Below, piece by piece: positions 5,373 through 5,449 of a stretch of 5,449 bases of DNA. The translations under genes and the position numbers were made by a program. The notes under the pieces were generated by a model. The model saw nothing but the letters and a program-made list of their open reading frames with translations. It had not been told where the DNA came from and made no database searches. Each line of letters opens with the position of its first letter. Positions within the stretch are counted from its first letter, which is position 1. Source of the DNA: Planctomycetales bacterium (GTDB lineage Bacteria; Planctomycetota; Planctomycetia; Isosphaerales; Isosphaeraceae); the NCBI GenBank assembly GCA_027451455.1, contig DAIDJI010000411.1, positions 1-5,449 on the forward strand, read 5' to 3'.

Positions 5373-5449
5373 CTCGGTATCGGACTTTGACATTCGACTT
5401 GACCTTACTGTTCCACTGGCACATCACGGAACGGTCCGGACACTCCGGC
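5373..5449. repeat. 77-bp perfect direct repeat, copy 2 (runs to window end)
   Basis: This is identical to 5121-5197 over all 77 bases; the true length may be greater because the window ends here. On the minus strand it repeats the leader, ribosome site and ATG (5393) with codons MSKSDTE. It then runs into unrelated sequence (GTDALSPRP...), giving a 73-codon frame that ends at a TGA at 5172-5174, 30 bases before the real start at 5141 and in the same frame. The 73-codon frame has Arg/Pro-rich composition typical of non-coding GC-rich DNA. Confidence 0.95.

Larger units (their letters stand above)
5142..5449. other. Gene-free stretch at the right edge
   Basis: These 308 bases hold no gene I can support. 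They contain the leader half of repeat copy 1, a 175-base unique part (5198-5372) with a hairpin and a possible promoter, and repeat copy 2. On the minus strand this is the upstream region of the small Lys/Ala/Pro-rich gene. Confidence 0.6.

Noticed and set aside
1..5449. Abundance of CGATCG words as a functional motif
   Set aside because: The words occur inside genes and gaps alike and look like a genome-wide composition bias rather than a local signal.

Overview
The window is GC-rich (roughly two thirds G+C by eye) and rich in CGATCG/GATCG words. It carries ordinary bacterial gene signals: Shine-Dalgarno sites and one good intrinsic terminator. The protein types and their arrangement suggest a planctomycete, most likely of the Isosphaeraceae type: a stand-alone receiver protein, a bestrophin-like DUF4239 membrane protein, a very large GT-C-like membrane protein with a TPR tail, and a small Lys/Ala/Pro-rich hypothetical. 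This placement is an inference from general character. No rRNA, tRNA, CRISPR array or recognisable mobile element is present.

Left part (1-1844). Two minus-strand genes follow each other: a DUF4239/bestrophin-like membrane protein (839-1639) and a single-domain CheY-like response regulator (192-623). They are separate transcription units. Between them lie an intrinsic terminator (727-747) for the first gene and a sigma70-like promoter (689-716) for the second. The 205-base gap 1640-1844 is a divergent control region.

Centre (1845-4703). One long plus-strand reading frame encodes a polytopic GT-C-like membrane protein with an extracytoplasmic domain and a C-terminal TPR-type helical repeat region. 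A single in-frame TAG at 3468-3470 interrupts it. The frame stays open and protein-like across the stop. The 3' part has no ribosome binding site of its own, and the stop falls inside a domain. The simplest reading is one gene of about 952 residues with a nonsense codon (for example CAG to TAG), a sequence error, or readthrough.

Right part (4704-5449). A small minus-strand gene (4770-5141) encodes a basic, disordered Lys/Ala/Pro-rich protein with a short conserved-looking C-terminal helical segment. Its start codon, ribosome binding site and upstream leader lie in a perfect 77-bp direct repeat. The second copy sits 252 bp away and runs exactly to the end of the window. The repeat could be a real tandem duplication, but its exact 77-bp length at the window edge is also what a k=77 de Bruijn assembly leaves at a contig end.

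I see no coherent new multi-gene system. The two observations most worth checking are the amber-interrupted membrane/TPR gene and the 77-bp repeat over the start of the small gene.
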